Notes: generated by a model not told the origin, from the sequence alone. Positions 51,688 to 60,879 are shown, numbered from the stretch's first letter. The stretch is 64,000 nt of DNA from Dyadobacter pollutisoli (GCF_026625565.1 NZ_CP112998.1:7352501-7416500); one strand, 5' to 3'. Numbers and translations are program-made.

Positions 51688-53646
51688 ATGCGATATTATT
51701 TCCGGGCGATAGTCCGTTCTGCTTTATTTATTTTGGGGTTAATGGTTTTTGGACAAGGAACATTTGCCCAAAAACAATCCTATACTAAAGGTTATTATCA
51801 ATTCCCGATAAGACCGGGCCTGGCCAATTCACTGGCTGGCGGGCTGGGCGATCTGAGAAGCAATCACTTCCACGCTGGTCTCGACATTCGTACTCAGCAG
51901 AGAGAAGGATTACCTGTTTATGCCGCGGCCGAGGGTTATGTTTACAAAGTAGCGGTGCAGCGCAGCGGATATGGTAATGTCATTTATTTGCGTCATCCCA
52001 ATGGACAGACAACTGTTTACGGACATTTGTTGAAATTCAGCGACCCGCTGGCCAGCTATGTCCGTGAAGAGCAATATAAAAAGCAAAGCTTCGAGATAGA
52101 CATCTTTCCGGAACCCGGTAAATTTAATTTCAGGAAGGGAGAAATCATTGCATTATCGGGAAACACGGGCGGTTCTGCTGGTCCTCACTTGCATTTCGAG
52201 ATCCGCGATTCGAAGGATAATTATTTGAATCCGCTGTACTTTGGTTTCAATGAGATCAAAGATATTACGGCGCCTAAATTCGTGAATCTGGCGGTGAGGC
52301 CGCTCGATATTAATGGACGGGTGAATGGACAGTTTGACAGAAAAGTGTACGCACCGGTTAGATTGAAAGACGGTTCATACAGGCTTCCTGCTCCGGTTTC
52401 TGCGACCGGAATCATCGGTTTCGACCTGGTAGCACACGATCAGATGACGGGTACCGGATTCCGCTACGGATTACAATGCATTGAGATCAAAATGGACGGG
52501 CGGGAAGTGTTTTCCTATAACATTGAAATCTTTCCAAATGCTTCTACCCGAGATTATAACAACCTGATCGACTACGAAACGGAACAGGAAACGGGACAGC
52601 GTTTTTTGAAATGTTATGTTCCCGACGGCAACAATTTTAATCTGTACAAAACAGATGCCTACAAAGGAAAGCTGAACATTACGGACACATTAAGCCATGA
52701 GGTAAGTATCAGAATCTCGGATTCTTACGAGAATGTCTCCGAACTTCTGTTCACCGTCAAAGGAGAACCGCAGAATCCGCCATTACCTGTTTATGATGTG
52801 GAAGTTAACCCGGAATCGGTACTTACGGATGTTCAGGAAAATACATTGGTTGTGAAGGCGAAATATTACCGCAGTTCCATTCCGTTTGCTACCTACTATG
52901 CACAAGGCAAAGAGATCAAAAAGAAACCTGATTTTTATGCCAACGAATCGGCCGTTTTTGTGACGGACCTTCGCGAGTACCGGCCCGATTCAGTCAGGAT
53001 TGGTAACTCCACGGTAAAAACTTACCTGAGGAGCCAGATCTTTGCGGGCGTTGCATCAAATTATCAGGCCGATAACTGGTCTGTGGATTTTAAGCCTACC
53101 AGCTTGTTTGATACGCTGTTTCTAACTGGTGAGAGGAGTTTTAATGCACTCTACATCAATAACCGTGGCACGGCGCTCAATGACTACATTTCGGTAGCAT
53201 TTACGCCCGACAAGATCCCGGAAAACAGAGAGCGGACACGTGTGTACCGATATCTGAACGGAGATTATCGGTTTGTGGGAGGAACCTGGGATGGCGACCA
53301 GATCAAATTTGAAACCCGGGAATTGGGGACATTCGTGATTCAGACAGACACGGTTCCGCCGAGGGTGCGGCTTGTAGAAAACAGCAAGAAAAGGATAAGA
53401 GGATTTGTGGGCGACGGCTTGTCAGGTATTGATCATTTTAGGGCCTTGGTAAACGGGCAATGGGTGCTGCTGAACTATGATTTTAAGAAAGGATATATCT
53501 GGTCGGAGAAGCTCGATGAAAACCAGTTGTTTGAAGGAGAACTCGTGCTGGAAGTGACGGATAGGGCCGGAAATAGTACTATCTTGCGAACAGAAATAGC
53601 GGAGCCGGTTGTTATCCCTAAGAAATCAAGAAAACGAAAAAGATAA
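51688..53646 (+). CDS. M23-family peptidoglycan endopeptidase (LytM domain) with long C-terminal beta region
   Basis: 652 residues. Signal peptide ends near GTFAQ (28). The zinc site is unusually close to the N terminus: SNHFHAGLDIRT near 60-70 gives His and Asp, and PHLHFEIRD near 170 gives the second HxH. The remaining 470 residues form Ig-like or beta-rich domains without a motif I can name (PVYDVEVNPESV, DTVPPRVRLVE, AGNSTILRTE). Active M23 enzymes cut peptide cross-links in the wall; all the ligands are present, so activity is expected. bcp starts 4 bp after the stop. Confidence 0.9.
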   Translation: MRYYFRAIVRSALFILGLMVFGQGTFAQKQSYTKGYYQFPIRPGLANSLAGGLGDLRSNHFHAGLDIRTQQREGLPVYAAAEGYVYKVAVQRSGYGNVIYLRHPNGQTTVYGHLLKFSDPLASYVREEQYKKQSFEIDIFPEPGKFNFRKGEIIALSGNTGGSAGPHLHFEIRDSKDNYLNPLYFGFNEIKDITAPKFVNLAVRPLDINGRVNGQFDRKVYAPVRLKDGSYRLPAPVSATGIIGFDLVAHDQMTGTGFRYGLQCIEIKMDGREVFSYNIEIFPNASTRDYNNLIDYETEQETGQRFLKCYVPDGNNFNLYKTDAYKGKLNITDTLSHEVSIRISDSYENVSELLFTVKGEPQNPPLPVYDVEVNPESVLTDVQENTLVVKAKYYRSSIPFATYYAQGKEIKKKPDFYANESAVFVTDLREYRPDSVRIGNSTVKTYLRSQIFAGVASNYQADNWSVDFKPTSLFDTLFLTGERSFNALYINNRGTALNDYISVAFTPDKIPENRERTRVYRYLNGDYRFVGGTWDGDQIKFETRELGTFVIQTDTVPPRVRLVENSKKRIRGFVGDGLSGIDHFRALVNGQWVLLNYDFKKGYIWSEKLDENQLFEGELVLEVTDRAGNSTILRTEIAEPVVIPKKSRKRKR

Positions 53647-53650
53647 GTTA

Positions 53651-54109
53651 ATGGGACTTCAAGTCGGCGATAAAGCACCTGCCTTCACGGCAAAAGATCA
53701 GAATGGAAACGAAGTAAAGTTATCAGATTTCAAAGGAGAAAAAGTTATTCTGTACTTTTATCCAAAAGATAACACACCTACCTGTACTACCCAGGCCTGT
53801 AATCTTAGGGACAACTATCATTCGCTCCTGAAAAAAGGTTACAAAGTGTTGGGAGTGAGTGCTGACAATGAAAAATCACACTTGAAATTTATAAAAAAAT
53901 TCAACCTCCCGTTTCCTTTGCTGGCGGACACTGAGCACGCCATCATAGAGGCTTACGGTGTTTGGGGAGAGAAGACATTATTCGGTCGTACTTATATGGG
54001 GGTACTCCGGACAACATTCGTCATTGATAAGAAAGGCGTTATTGAGGAAATTATCCAAAAAGTGGAATCTCAACGTCACTCTGATCAAATTCTTGGTAAA
54101 ACTGAATAA
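53651..54109 (+). CDS. bcp: Thiol peroxidase of the Bcp/PrxQ family
   Basis: 152 residues from ATG 53651. Reduces hydrogen peroxide and organic peroxides in the cytoplasm. The peroxidatic Cys is in DNTPTCTTQACNLRD near residue 45, where many Bcp proteins have TPGCTxEA. A second Cys five residues later is the resolving one, as in atypical two-Cys PrxQ. GVSADNEKSHLKFIKKFNL and the late RTTFVIDKKG complete the family pattern. Only 4 bp separate it from the M23 gene. Confidence 0.94.
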   Translation: MGLQVGDKAPAFTAKDQNGNEVKLSDFKGEKVILYFYPKDNTPTCTTQACNLRDNYHSLLKKGYKVLGVSADNEKSHLKFIKKFNLPFPLLADTEHAIIEAYGVWGEKTLFGRTYMGVLRTTFVIDKKGVIEEIIQKVESQRHSDQILGKTE

Positions 54110-54208
54110 TAAATAGTCATTTAAGAATACTGAATAGCAGGACATTTACATCCGCAAAATGATCTGTTCGCTTGCTAACCAGATTAAGGACAGTCCAATA
54201 GAAAATCA

Positions 54209-55072
54209 ATGAAAATGGAAATTGAACAATTAGAAAAAGTAGCTTCGCAAGTTCGGAGAGACATCGTACGGATGGTACATGGTTGTCAGTCGGGACACCC
54301 GGGAGGTTCCCTGGGTTGCACTGAATTGTTGGTGGCCTTATACTTCGAGCGTCTTAAACTGAAGGAGCAGGACGGTAAGCCGGTATTTGATATGGACGGA
54401 AAGGACGAAGATCTTTTCTTCTTGTCTAACGGGCACATTTCTCCGGTTTGGTACAGTGTTCTGTCACGCCGCGGGTATTTTCCAAAAGAAGAGATGGCGA
54501 CTTTCCGTAAGCTGAATTCGCGTCTGCAGGGACACCCTACAACGCACGAGCATTTGGAAGGAATCCGTATCGCATCCGGCTCATTGGGCCAGGGTATGTC
54601 AGTAGCGATCGGTGCAGCTCTTGCCAAGAAGTTGAACAATGATAAAGGATTGGTATATGTCCTGATGGGCGATGGTGAGCAGCAGGAAGGCCAGGTTTGG
54701 GAGGCAGCTACATTCGCGCCACACCACCAGGTTGATAACCTTGTTGCGTTCATTGACCTTAACGGACAACAGATAGATGGTCCCACGGTGAAGGTAATGA
54801 ACAACCTTGACCTCGGTAAAAAATACGAAGCTTTCGGATGGGAAGTAATTTCTATTGAAGAGGGTAACGACATGGCGGCTGTGGTAAAAGGCCTTTATGA
54901 AGCTAAAAGTAGACTGGGACACGGCAGACCTATCATGGTGTTGCTGCATACCGGTATGGGCTTTGGTGTTGATTTTATGATGGGAAGCCACAAATGGCAT
55001 GGTGTAGCACCAAATGACGAGCAACTTGCCGCTGCATTGGCTCAGTTGGAAGAAACTTTGGGAGATTATTAA
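54209..55072 (+). CDS. Transketolase, N-terminal (thiamine-pyrophosphate-binding) subunit
   Basis: 287 residues. First half of a split transketolase of the pentose phosphate pathway. GHPGGSLGCTELLVALYF near 30 and the TPP/Mg motif MGDGEQQEGQVWEAA (GDG...N, with the Asn in FIDLNGQQIDG) near 155-195 are present. HKWHGVAPND closes the subunit. The frame allows ATG 54209 or 54215. The C-terminal subunit follows 62 bp later, and the two must assemble into the active enzyme. Two-subunit transketolases occur in many Bacteroidota and Archaea. Confidence 0.95.
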   Translation: MKMEIEQLEKVASQVRRDIVRMVHGCQSGHPGGSLGCTELLVALYFERLKLKEQDGKPVFDMDGKDEDLFFLSNGHISPVWYSVLSRRGYFPKEEMATFRKLNSRLQGHPTTHEHLEGIRIASGSLGQGMSVAIGAALAKKLNNDKGLVYVLMGDGEQQEGQVWEAATFAPHHQVDNLVAFIDLNGQQIDGPTVKVMNNLDLGKKYEAFGWEVISIEEGNDMAAVVKGLYEAKSRLGHGRPIMVLLHTGMGFGVDFMMGSHKWHGVAPNDEQLAAALAQLEETLGDY

Positions 55073-55134
55073 TCAGTCAAACCGAAGGTTACTGACGACC
55101 TTGCCGGTTTCATAAAACAGAAATTAAGACGATA

Positions 55135-56088
55135 ATGAAAAAATACACTTTCACTGAGAAGAAAGATACCCGTTCTGGCTTTGGTGCCGGAATGCACGTT
55201 CTGGGGCAGCAGAATCCTAACGTTGTAGCACTTTGTGCTGACCTTGTTGGTTCTCTGAAACTGGAACCATTTATCAAGGAAAATCCTGAGCGTTTCGTAC
55301 AATGCGGTATTTCTGAGGCCAATATGATCGGTATCTCAGCTGGATTGACGATTGGCGGAAAAATTCCTTTTGCTACGACATTTGCGAACTTTGCAACTGG
55401 CCGTGTTTATGACCAGATCCGTCAGAGTGTTGCTTATTCCAATAAAAACGTGAAAATCTGTGCTTCACACGCAGGTTTGACATTGGGTGAAGATGGTGCA
55501 ACACACCAGATCCTGGAAGACCTTGGTATGATGAAAATGTTGCCGGGAATGACTGTGATCAACCCTTGCGACTACAACCAGACTAAGGCTGCTACCATCG
55601 CCATCGCTGACTATGAAGGACCTGTGTACCTTCGTTTCGGACGTCCTGTGATTCCAGTATTTACGGATGCAGATCAGAAATTCGAGATCGGGAAAGCATG
55701 GATGGTCAACGAAGGAACCGATGTAAGTATTTTCGCAACAGGCCACATGGTTTGGGAGGCAATACAAGCTGGCGAAATCCTGGAAGCAGAAGGTATTAAT
55801 GCTGAGATCATTAATATCCACACCATTAAGCCATTGGATGAAGAGGCGATCCTGAAATCAGTTGAAAAAACTGGTTGCGCGGTAACTGCCGAAGAGCATA
55901 ACCGTCTGGGCGGGCTTGGGGACAGTGTTGCGCAGGTTTTGGTGAAAAACAAACTGGTTCCTCAGGAATATGTGGCAGTGAATGACAGCTTCGGAGAAAG
56001 CGGAACACCTGCACAGCTGATGGAAAAATACGGTTTGACTGCGAAAGACATTGTTGCAGCTGCGAAACGCGCGATTGCTAGAAAATAA
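55135..56088 (+). CDS. Transketolase, C-terminal (pyrimidine-binding) subunit
   Basis: 317 residues. Supplies the TPP pyrimidine-binding and C-terminal domains to the upstream subunit: QCGISEANMIGISAGL near 60 carries the catalytic Glu that activates thiamine, THQILEDLGMMKMLPGM follows near 125, and the C-terminal Rossmann-like part has AEEHNRLGGLGDSVAQVL near 245. Length and layout are also shared by DXP synthase and pyruvate dehydrogenase beta halves, but adjacency to the N-terminal transketolase subunit settles the call. Confidence 0.95.
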   Translation: MKKYTFTEKKDTRSGFGAGMHVLGQQNPNVVALCADLVGSLKLEPFIKENPERFVQCGISEANMIGISAGLTIGGKIPFATTFANFATGRVYDQIRQSVAYSNKNVKICASHAGLTLGEDGATHQILEDLGMMKMLPGMTVINPCDYNQTKAATIAIADYEGPVYLRFGRPVIPVFTDADQKFEIGKAWMVNEGTDVSIFATGHMVWEAIQAGEILEAEGINAEIINIHTIKPLDEEAILKSVEKTGCAVTAEEHNRLGGLGDSVAQVLVKNKLVPQEYVAVNDSFGESGTPAQLMEKYGLTAKDIVAAAKRAIARK

Positions 56089-56122
56089 GAACATACAGTT
56101 CTGCGAAGAACATTAGAATACA

Positions 56123-56178
56123 TTGAGTCCTGTGGAAAGTAAAACATGGTTTTGCTCCCGCAGGACTCAAATTTTATT
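56123..56178 (+). terminator. Terminator after the transketolase operon
   Basis: Outer stem TTGAGTCCTG with CAGGACTCAA (56123-56132, 56161-56170), continued by TGG/CCG and an inner stem AGTAAAAC/GTTTTGCT with a 3-nt loop. ATTTTATTTG follows. Confidence 0.75.
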
Positions 56179-56293
56179 TGCCCTGAACCAAAAAATAAAC
56201 TATTATTGACTTGCGTTGATTTCGGAAATCAGAGGCCGCCATCGTTTTTATGAAGTTTCCTCCGAAATAAACCATCAGGTTAGTACTGATTAA

Positions 56294-56836
56294 ATGTCTG
56301 ACGAAGAATTATTATCCCTTTTTGAAAATCCCGAAACGCGCCGGAACGCTTTCAATCAGTTGGTGCGCAAGTATCAGCAAAAAGTTTATTGGCTGGTCCG
56401 CAAGATGGTGGTGGATCACGACGATGCTAATGACATTACACAGGACGTATTCATAAAGGCATGGACTGCACTCGAAAATTTCCGTGGTGATGCAAAACTG
56501 TACACCTGGCTTTACCGGATTGCGAGTAATGAAGCCATTAATTTTCTGAACAAAAAGAGGAGAAAGTTCTTTATACCGATATATGACGTTGAAAATGAGC
56601 TGAGTGAGAAGCTGGAAGCTGATCCTGAACTCGGCGGCGATGTGATACAGCTCAAATTGCAAAAGGCATTATTAAAATTACCGGAAAAGCAAAGACTGGT
56701 TTTTAACCTGAAATACTTCGAAGAACTTCCTTATGAAGAGATTTCGGAGATCACAGGAACGTCGGTAGGGGCGCTAAAAGCTTCATATCATTGGGCTACA
56801 AAAAAAATTGAGGATTTTTTAAACGATACGGATTAA
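56294..56836 (+). CDS. ECF-type RNA polymerase sigma factor
   Basis: 180 residues. Region 2 is well kept: KYQQKVYWLVRKMV, then DDANDITQDVFIKAW near 45-60, and YTWLYRIASNEAINFLNKKR near 75-95. Region 4 has LLKLPEKQRLVFNLKYFEEL and the helix-turn-helix YEEISEITGTSVGALKASY near 145-165. It directs core polymerase to stress or envelope genes. Two genes downstream encode a membrane protein and a periplasmic LTxxQ-like protein, the usual arrangement of a membrane-signalled ECF system. Confidence 0.93.
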   Translation: MSDEELLSLFENPETRRNAFNQLVRKYQQKVYWLVRKMVVDHDDANDITQDVFIKAWTALENFRGDAKLYTWLYRIASNEAINFLNKKRRKFFIPIYDVENELSEKLEADPELGGDVIQLKLQKALLKLPEKQRLVFNLKYFEELPYEEISEITGTSVGALKASYHWATKKIEDFLNDTD

Positions 56837-56890
56837 ACTATTTGCAATTACTTTGGTCAAACATTTACAAGTCAGGAAATATAAATAATC

Positions 56891-57331
56891 ATGGACAAAG
56901 AGCGGATAAGGTTGGATGATCTTAAAAGGGAAACGCCCTTTTCTGTACCCGAAGGCTATTTTGATAAACTACCTCAAATAATTCAATCGAGAATTCCTTC
57001 GGAGGCTGTGCGTAAGCCTGTTATAGGCTGGTCGTGGCAGAGGTCGGTAGGTTTGGTTTCGGCGATGGCGTTGATTTTGGTATTGGTGTGGGTTACCGTT
57101 CCGGAACGTCAGGGATCTTTGGGGCAGGAGCCATTGAGCGGAATCAGCAATGCGTCCATTATTGATTATCTGGAAGAGCAGAACATCAGCTATTACGATT
57201 TAAGCGAACATAAAGTAGTTCAGAAAGCATTCGATACGGATTCAACAGTATTATTTTATCTGGACGGCCTTGACGATGATGTACTTCGTCAACAAATACA
57301 GGAAACTGTCTCCGGATCAGAGACGATCTGA
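56891..57331 (+). CDS. Membrane protein of the ECF operon, probable anti-sigma-like regulator
   Basis: 146 residues. The N-terminal cytoplasmic part contains FSVPEGYFDKLPQIIQSRI (about 17-35), a VPxGYF-type motif often encoded behind ECF sigma genes in Bacteroidota. One membrane helix lies near 53-71 (GLVSAMALILVLVWVTV), with a periplasmic tail of about 75 acidic residues. No enzyme motif. Position and topology suggest it holds the sigma factor at the membrane until an envelope signal arrives; this is inference. Confidence 0.65.
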   Translation: MDKERIRLDDLKRETPFSVPEGYFDKLPQIIQSRIPSEAVRKPVIGWSWQRSVGLVSAMALILVLVWVTVPERQGSLGQEPLSGISNASIIDYLEEQNISYYDLSEHKVVQKAFDTDSTVLFYLDGLDDDVLRQQIQETVSGSETI

Positions 57332-57341
57332 CCCTAACAAC

Positions 57342-57809
57342 ATGAATCAAATGAACTTACAATTAATATCCCGAAAGTATCGTAACATTTTTGCCATCCT
57401 CCTGATTTCATTATGCGCCGTTACTTCAGCCAATGCGCAGCGGCGCTCAGAAGAAGAAATTAAAAGAATACAGGATGCCAAAGTGGCCATTATCACGAAC
57501 CGCCTGAATCTTACTCCCGAGCAATCAACAGGTTTCTGGCCGGTTTATAACGAGTATTCACAAAAGAGACGAGATATTCATCGTGCGCAGAAAAAGATCA
57601 TTAACGACAAGAAAGCCGAAGGGAAGACCGATGAGCAGGTTTTGAACAATCTCAAAGAAGTACAGGAGCTGAAACAGCAGGAACTGGATCTTGAAAAAGA
57701 GTATCAGAACAGATTTCTGAAAGTCATTACGGCCAGTCAGGTCGTAGAGTTATATAAAGCTGAAAGGACATTCAACGATATGCTGATCCAGCGTCTTAAA
57801 CAGCGATAG
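57342..57809 (+). CDS. Periplasmic LTxxQ/Spy-like helical protein of the ECF operon
   Basis: 155 residues from ATG 57342. A signal peptide ends near ANAQ (about residue 32). The mature part is highly charged and helical, with LNLTPEQSTGFWPVYNEYSQ near 52-72, an LTxxQ-like motif that Spy/CpxP chaperones and their Bacteroidota relatives use. An antiparallel helical hairpin is likely. It could bind misfolded proteins or metal and feed the signal to the membrane regulator encoded just upstream. Confidence 0.75.
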   Translation: MNQMNLQLISRKYRNIFAILLISLCAVTSANAQRRSEEEIKRIQDAKVAIITNRLNLTPEQSTGFWPVYNEYSQKRRDIHRAQKKIINDKKAEGKTDEQVLNNLKEVQELKQQELDLEKEYQNRFLKVITASQVVELYKAERTFNDMLIQRLKQR

Positions 57810-57860
57810 AGCCCTAAAGGAATAGCAGACCACCTATTCGACTTATTACAAAATAGTTTT

Positions 57861-57897
57861 ATCCCACAATCGATTCAACTCGATTGTGGGATTTTTA
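57861..57897. terminator. Terminator after the ECF operon, also serving the SulP gene
   Basis: A 13-bp perfect stem (57861-57873 with 57880-57892), 6-nt loop, then TTTTATTA on the plus strand. On the minus strand it lies 5 bp after the SulP stop and is followed by an A/T-rich stretch. Confidence 0.88.
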
Positions 57898-59475
57898 TTA
57901 GTGTCCGCCAACCGCTTCGACGGCGTCAATTCCTTTGGTTTCTACGGTAATGTTTCTTAGCGGTGCCGAATGTTTCTTGAACTCCTGAATGATTTCCAGT
58001 ACGTCGTAATCAATGTTCAGCGACTTGCTTCCGTCAATTATTACGGTAGCATTGTCGGGCAAGTGGTCCAGTGTGGCGCTGATACTGCCTTTGTTGAGGA
58101 AAGTAACCTCTTCAGATAAAATGAGCGTGATTACCTCACCGTCCCGATGTTCCTCCTTCACATAGTGGTAAGAATGTTTGGAGTTTTTACGGAGAATGAA
58201 ATATATGGCTACCACCATTCCCACAGCAATACCTTTAAGCAAGTCGGTACTCAGAATGGCGATGATCGTGACAATAAACGGTATAAACTGTTCTTTACCG
58301 AGCCGATACATACCCTGGTAAAGTGAAAACTTGGACAGCTTGTAACCTACTACCAGTAATATCGCTGCCAGCGAGGCCAATGGAATAAAATTCAGAAATC
58401 TTGGAATAAAAACAGCAGACAGTAACAAGATAGTCCCATGCGTAATGGTGGAGAGCCGGGTCCTGCCGCCTGAGTCGATATTGGCTGAGCTTCTAACAAT
58501 AACCTGTGTAATGGGCAACCCACCGATCAGGCCGGAGGTGATGTTACCAATTCCTTGGGCGATCAATTCGCGGTTAGTGGGCGTGTTGCGTTTGAAAGGA
58601 TCGAGCTTGTCGGTTGCTTCTACAGACAGCAATGTTTCCAAACTGGCCACAATCGCCAGCGTTAATCCAATGGTGTAAACTTCCACTCTTGTAATTGCTG
58701 AGAAATCGGGTGTTTTGAAAAACCCGAAGAACTCCGACGCGTTCGTGGCAACAGGCAGCTGAACAAGGTGATCTCCTGACAATGTCCAGGCAGGAATGGT
58801 ACCAGCGAATACGAGGTTAAGTACCACACCAAACATCACGACAAACAGTGCTCCCGGTACAAAGCGAAACAGCTGTATTTTCTTCATGAACGGCCTGTCG
58901 AACAGGATCAGCATGGCGAGTGATACTGCGGAAATAATAATTGCGCCGGTACTGCTGTATTTTACAGAATTATAAAGCTCGGTGAAAGTGTTCTGGCCGT
59001 CTTTCTGGTCGAATGCTTCATCGCCCATAAAGTCAGCGTCATATCCGAAAGCATGCGGTATCTCCTTTAAAATGAGTGTGATACCAATGGCTGCGAGCAT
59101 ACCTTTAATGACGGATGATGGGAAATAGTAACCGATAATACCGGCTTTCATAAATCCGGCAACTACCTGCAGAATCCCTGCGATTACCACAGCGAGGAGG
59201 AAAGCTTCAAAGCTTCCCAGCGTATCCAATGCATTCACGACGATTACCACCAACCCGGCGGCCGGGCCGGCCACGCCCAATGAAGAACCACTGAGCGAGC
59301 CAACTACAATTCCGCCGATCATGCCGGCGATGATTCCAGAGAAAAGCAGGTCGGATCTGCCAGTAGAGGCCAGGGCAATTCCAAGGCAAAGCGGTAATGC
59401 TACCAGATACACGACCAGTCCGGCGGGGAAATCGTATTTGATATTGGAAAATAAGTTATTCTTAGTCAATGACAT
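57898..59475 (-). CDS. SulP-family anion transporter with STAS domain
   Basis: 525 residues, about 12-14 membrane helices. SulP signatures include VYLVALPLCLGIALAST near residue 20, SLSGSSLGVAGPAAGLVVIV near 58-77, and ATDKLDPFKRNTPTNREL near 285. A STAS domain occupies about 440-525 (EEVTFLNKGSISATLDHL, VIIDGSKSLNIDYD). SulP proteins carry sulfate, bicarbonate or other anions, usually with sodium or protons. The carbonic anhydrase gene 50 bp upstream argues for bicarbonate uptake, as with BicA-type members, but sulfate is not excluded. Confidence 0.92.
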   Translation of the reverse strand: MSLTKNNLFSNIKYDFPAGLVVYLVALPLCLGIALASTGRSDLLFSGIIAGMIGGIVVGSLSGSSLGVAGPAAGLVVIVVNALDTLGSFEAFLLAVVIAGILQVVAGFMKAGIIGYYFPSSVIKGMLAAIGITLILKEIPHAFGYDADFMGDEAFDQKDGQNTFTELYNSVKYSSTGAIIISAVSLAMLILFDRPFMKKIQLFRFVPGALFVVMFGVVLNLVFAGTIPAWTLSGDHLVQLPVATNASEFFGFFKTPDFSAITRVEVYTIGLTLAIVASLETLLSVEATDKLDPFKRNTPTNRELIAQGIGNITSGLIGGLPITQVIVRSSANIDSGGRTRLSTITHGTILLLSAVFIPRFLNFIPLASLAAILLVVGYKLSKFSLYQGMYRLGKEQFIPFIVTIIAILSTDLLKGIAVGMVVAIYFILRKNSKHSYHYVKEEHRDGEVITLILSEEVTFLNKGSISATLDHLPDNATVIIDGSKSLNIDYDVLEIIQEFKKHSAPLRNITVETKGIDAVEAVGGH

Positions 59476-59524
59476 ACGATTGATTCTAATGGATCATTAA
59501 TTGGTTTTATGTTACTTGTGGCGA

Positions 59525-60172
59525 TCAGGCGACAACTGTCGCATCCAGGCGGTACACTTCTTCAACATCGGTATTATCATCAACGGTGACATTGAGATCA
59601 TTGAGAATACCATTTTTGATATCGTATACGAGGCCATGTACCTGAATAAACTGGCCATTTGACCAGGCATTCTGAACGATAGACGTTTTTGCCAAGTCCC
59701 TAACCTGCTCTTGAACGTTCAATTCTACAAGTCGGTCGCTTCTTTTGCGGGGATCGGTAATAGCATTCAATTCCTGCTCGTGGAACCGGTAAACGTCTTT
59801 AATATGGCGCAGCCAGTTATCGATCAAACCCACCTGCTTATTACCCATTGCAGCATTTACCCCGCCACAGCCGTAATGTCCGCAAACGATGATGTGTTTC
59901 ACTCCCAGTACATTCACCGAATAATCGAGTACGCTTAGCATGCTAATGTCGGTATGGATCACCATGTTGGCGATGTTACGATGTACAAAAATATCGCCGG
60001 GCTGTGTGCCGGTGATTTCGTTGGCTGGAACACGACTGTCGGAGCAGCCGATCCAAAGAAACTTGGGACTTTGTCCGTTGGCCAGGTTAGTGAAGAATTC
60101 TGGGTTTTCCTCGTTAGTTTTCGCTACCCACTTTTTATTGTTTTCGAACAATTGGTTATATGACTGGATCAT
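59525..60172 (-). CDS. Beta-class carbonic anhydrase
   Basis: 215 residues, cytoplasmic. Zinc ligands Cys43 (IGCSDSRVPA), His99 and Cys102 (VCGHYGCGGVNAA) and the Asp45-Arg47 dyad are present. It interconverts carbon dioxide and bicarbonate. It is first in a two-gene unit with the SulP transporter, so its job is probably to hold the balance of inorganic carbon for carboxylases or pH control. Confidence 0.95.
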   Translation of the reverse strand: MIQSYNQLFENNKKWVAKTNEENPEFFTNLANGQSPKFLWIGCSDSRVPANEITGTQPGDIFVHRNIANMVIHTDISMLSVLDYSVNVLGVKHIIVCGHYGCGGVNAAMGNKQVGLIDNWLRHIKDVYRFHEQELNAITDPRKRSDRLVELNVQEQVRDLAKTSIVQNAWSNGQFIQVHGLVYDIKNGILNDLNVTVDDNTDVEEVYRLDATVVA

Positions 60173-60283
60173 GATTTCGGTAAAATTATTGAATAGGAGA
60201 TATAAGAAAGCGCAGCGTTCGGGATGAATAATAATTCACCCGAAGAATGGCCATTCTTACAGAAATAATTTAAAAAAGGGAAA

Positions 60284-60619
60284 TCAGATCAGTTCCGGTG
60301 GGGGAGAGAGAAGATTGTGAAATATCTCGGTACGGAAACTAACAGAGTAGGTAAACGAATTTTTGAGGGGAATCGACAAACAGAATTTATCGAAATATAC
60401 GCTATTTGAAATCAACAACTGGTCGTCATTGATTTTCTCAACTTCTGTCTTTTCTTCATTATCGCAAGTGCCGGAATCGCAAACCACAGAGGACTTTTCC
60501 TTGGCCAGCAAAAGACTGGCAACATCTGTGGCTTTACAGATGAGGAAGGCCGTGAGCAATATGAGACAGAGACTTCTAAGCAAGGTATAAAAGGTATTTG
60601 CGAAACGATTTGGGAACAC
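60284..60619 (-). CDS. Small membrane-associated hypothetical protein with SPPPE end
   Basis: 111 residues, starting with GTG at 60619. One hydrophobic segment near 14-32 (LLRSLCLILLTAFLICKATD) could be an uncleaved anchor or signal. A Cys pair in VVCDSGTCDN near 46-52 may bind metal or form a disulfide. The C terminus reads LLSPPPELI. Small Bacteroidota proteins ending in a Pro-Pro-Pro-Glu tail are often found near metal-efflux genes; none is visible here. Function unknown. Confidence 0.55.
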   Translation of the reverse strand: MFPNRFANTFYTLLRSLCLILLTAFLICKATDVASLLLAKEKSSVVCDSGTCDNEEKTEVEKINDDQLLISNSVYFDKFCLSIPLKNSFTYSVSFRTEIFHNLLSPPPELI

Positions 60620-60704
60620 TCAACGCGTCTAAAACGTTCGGTAATGTGTAATTTATTATCCGGAACAGGTTAATTTTCTGTTAACTACTGAAACCGAAAG
60701 GCAC

Positions 60705-60731
60705 AAAAAAAGGGTCGTTATTACACAACCC
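60705..60731 (-). terminator. Terminator after the 35-residue membrane gene
   Basis: On the minus strand GGGTTGT (60731-60725) pairs with ACGACCC (60718-60712), one G-U pair and a 6-nt loop, followed directly by seven T. It begins 8 bp after the stop codon of the small ORF. Confidence 0.75.
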
Positions 60732-60738
60732 CTCGTAA

Positions 60739-60846
60739 TTATTTTGTTTTCCAGGCCTTTTCATTGTTCTCCAGCCAACGTCCAACAAGGAACGCCGAAC
60801 CCAGCAGAACGATATAAAAGACGATCATTACAATGGTCATTTCCAT
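60739..60846 (-). CDS. 35-residue single-span membrane protein
   Basis: ATG at 60846-60844, TAA at 60741-60739. The product begins MEMTIVMIVFYIVLLGSAF, then LVGRWLENNEKAWKTK. It has one hydrophobic helix (about 4-22) and a charged tail, the layout of small accessory subunits of membrane complexes, though it matches none that I know. Support for a real gene comes from its surroundings: a TAnnTTTG element 34 bp upstream on its strand and a Rho-independent terminator 8 bp downstream. hisB lies upstream on the same strand, 80 bp away. Confidence 0.65.
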   Translation of the reverse strand: MEMTIVMIVFYIVLLGSAFLVGRWLENNEKAWKTK

Positions 60847-60879
60847 AAAATATTCAATTAATTCCTGACTTGACTTGAA

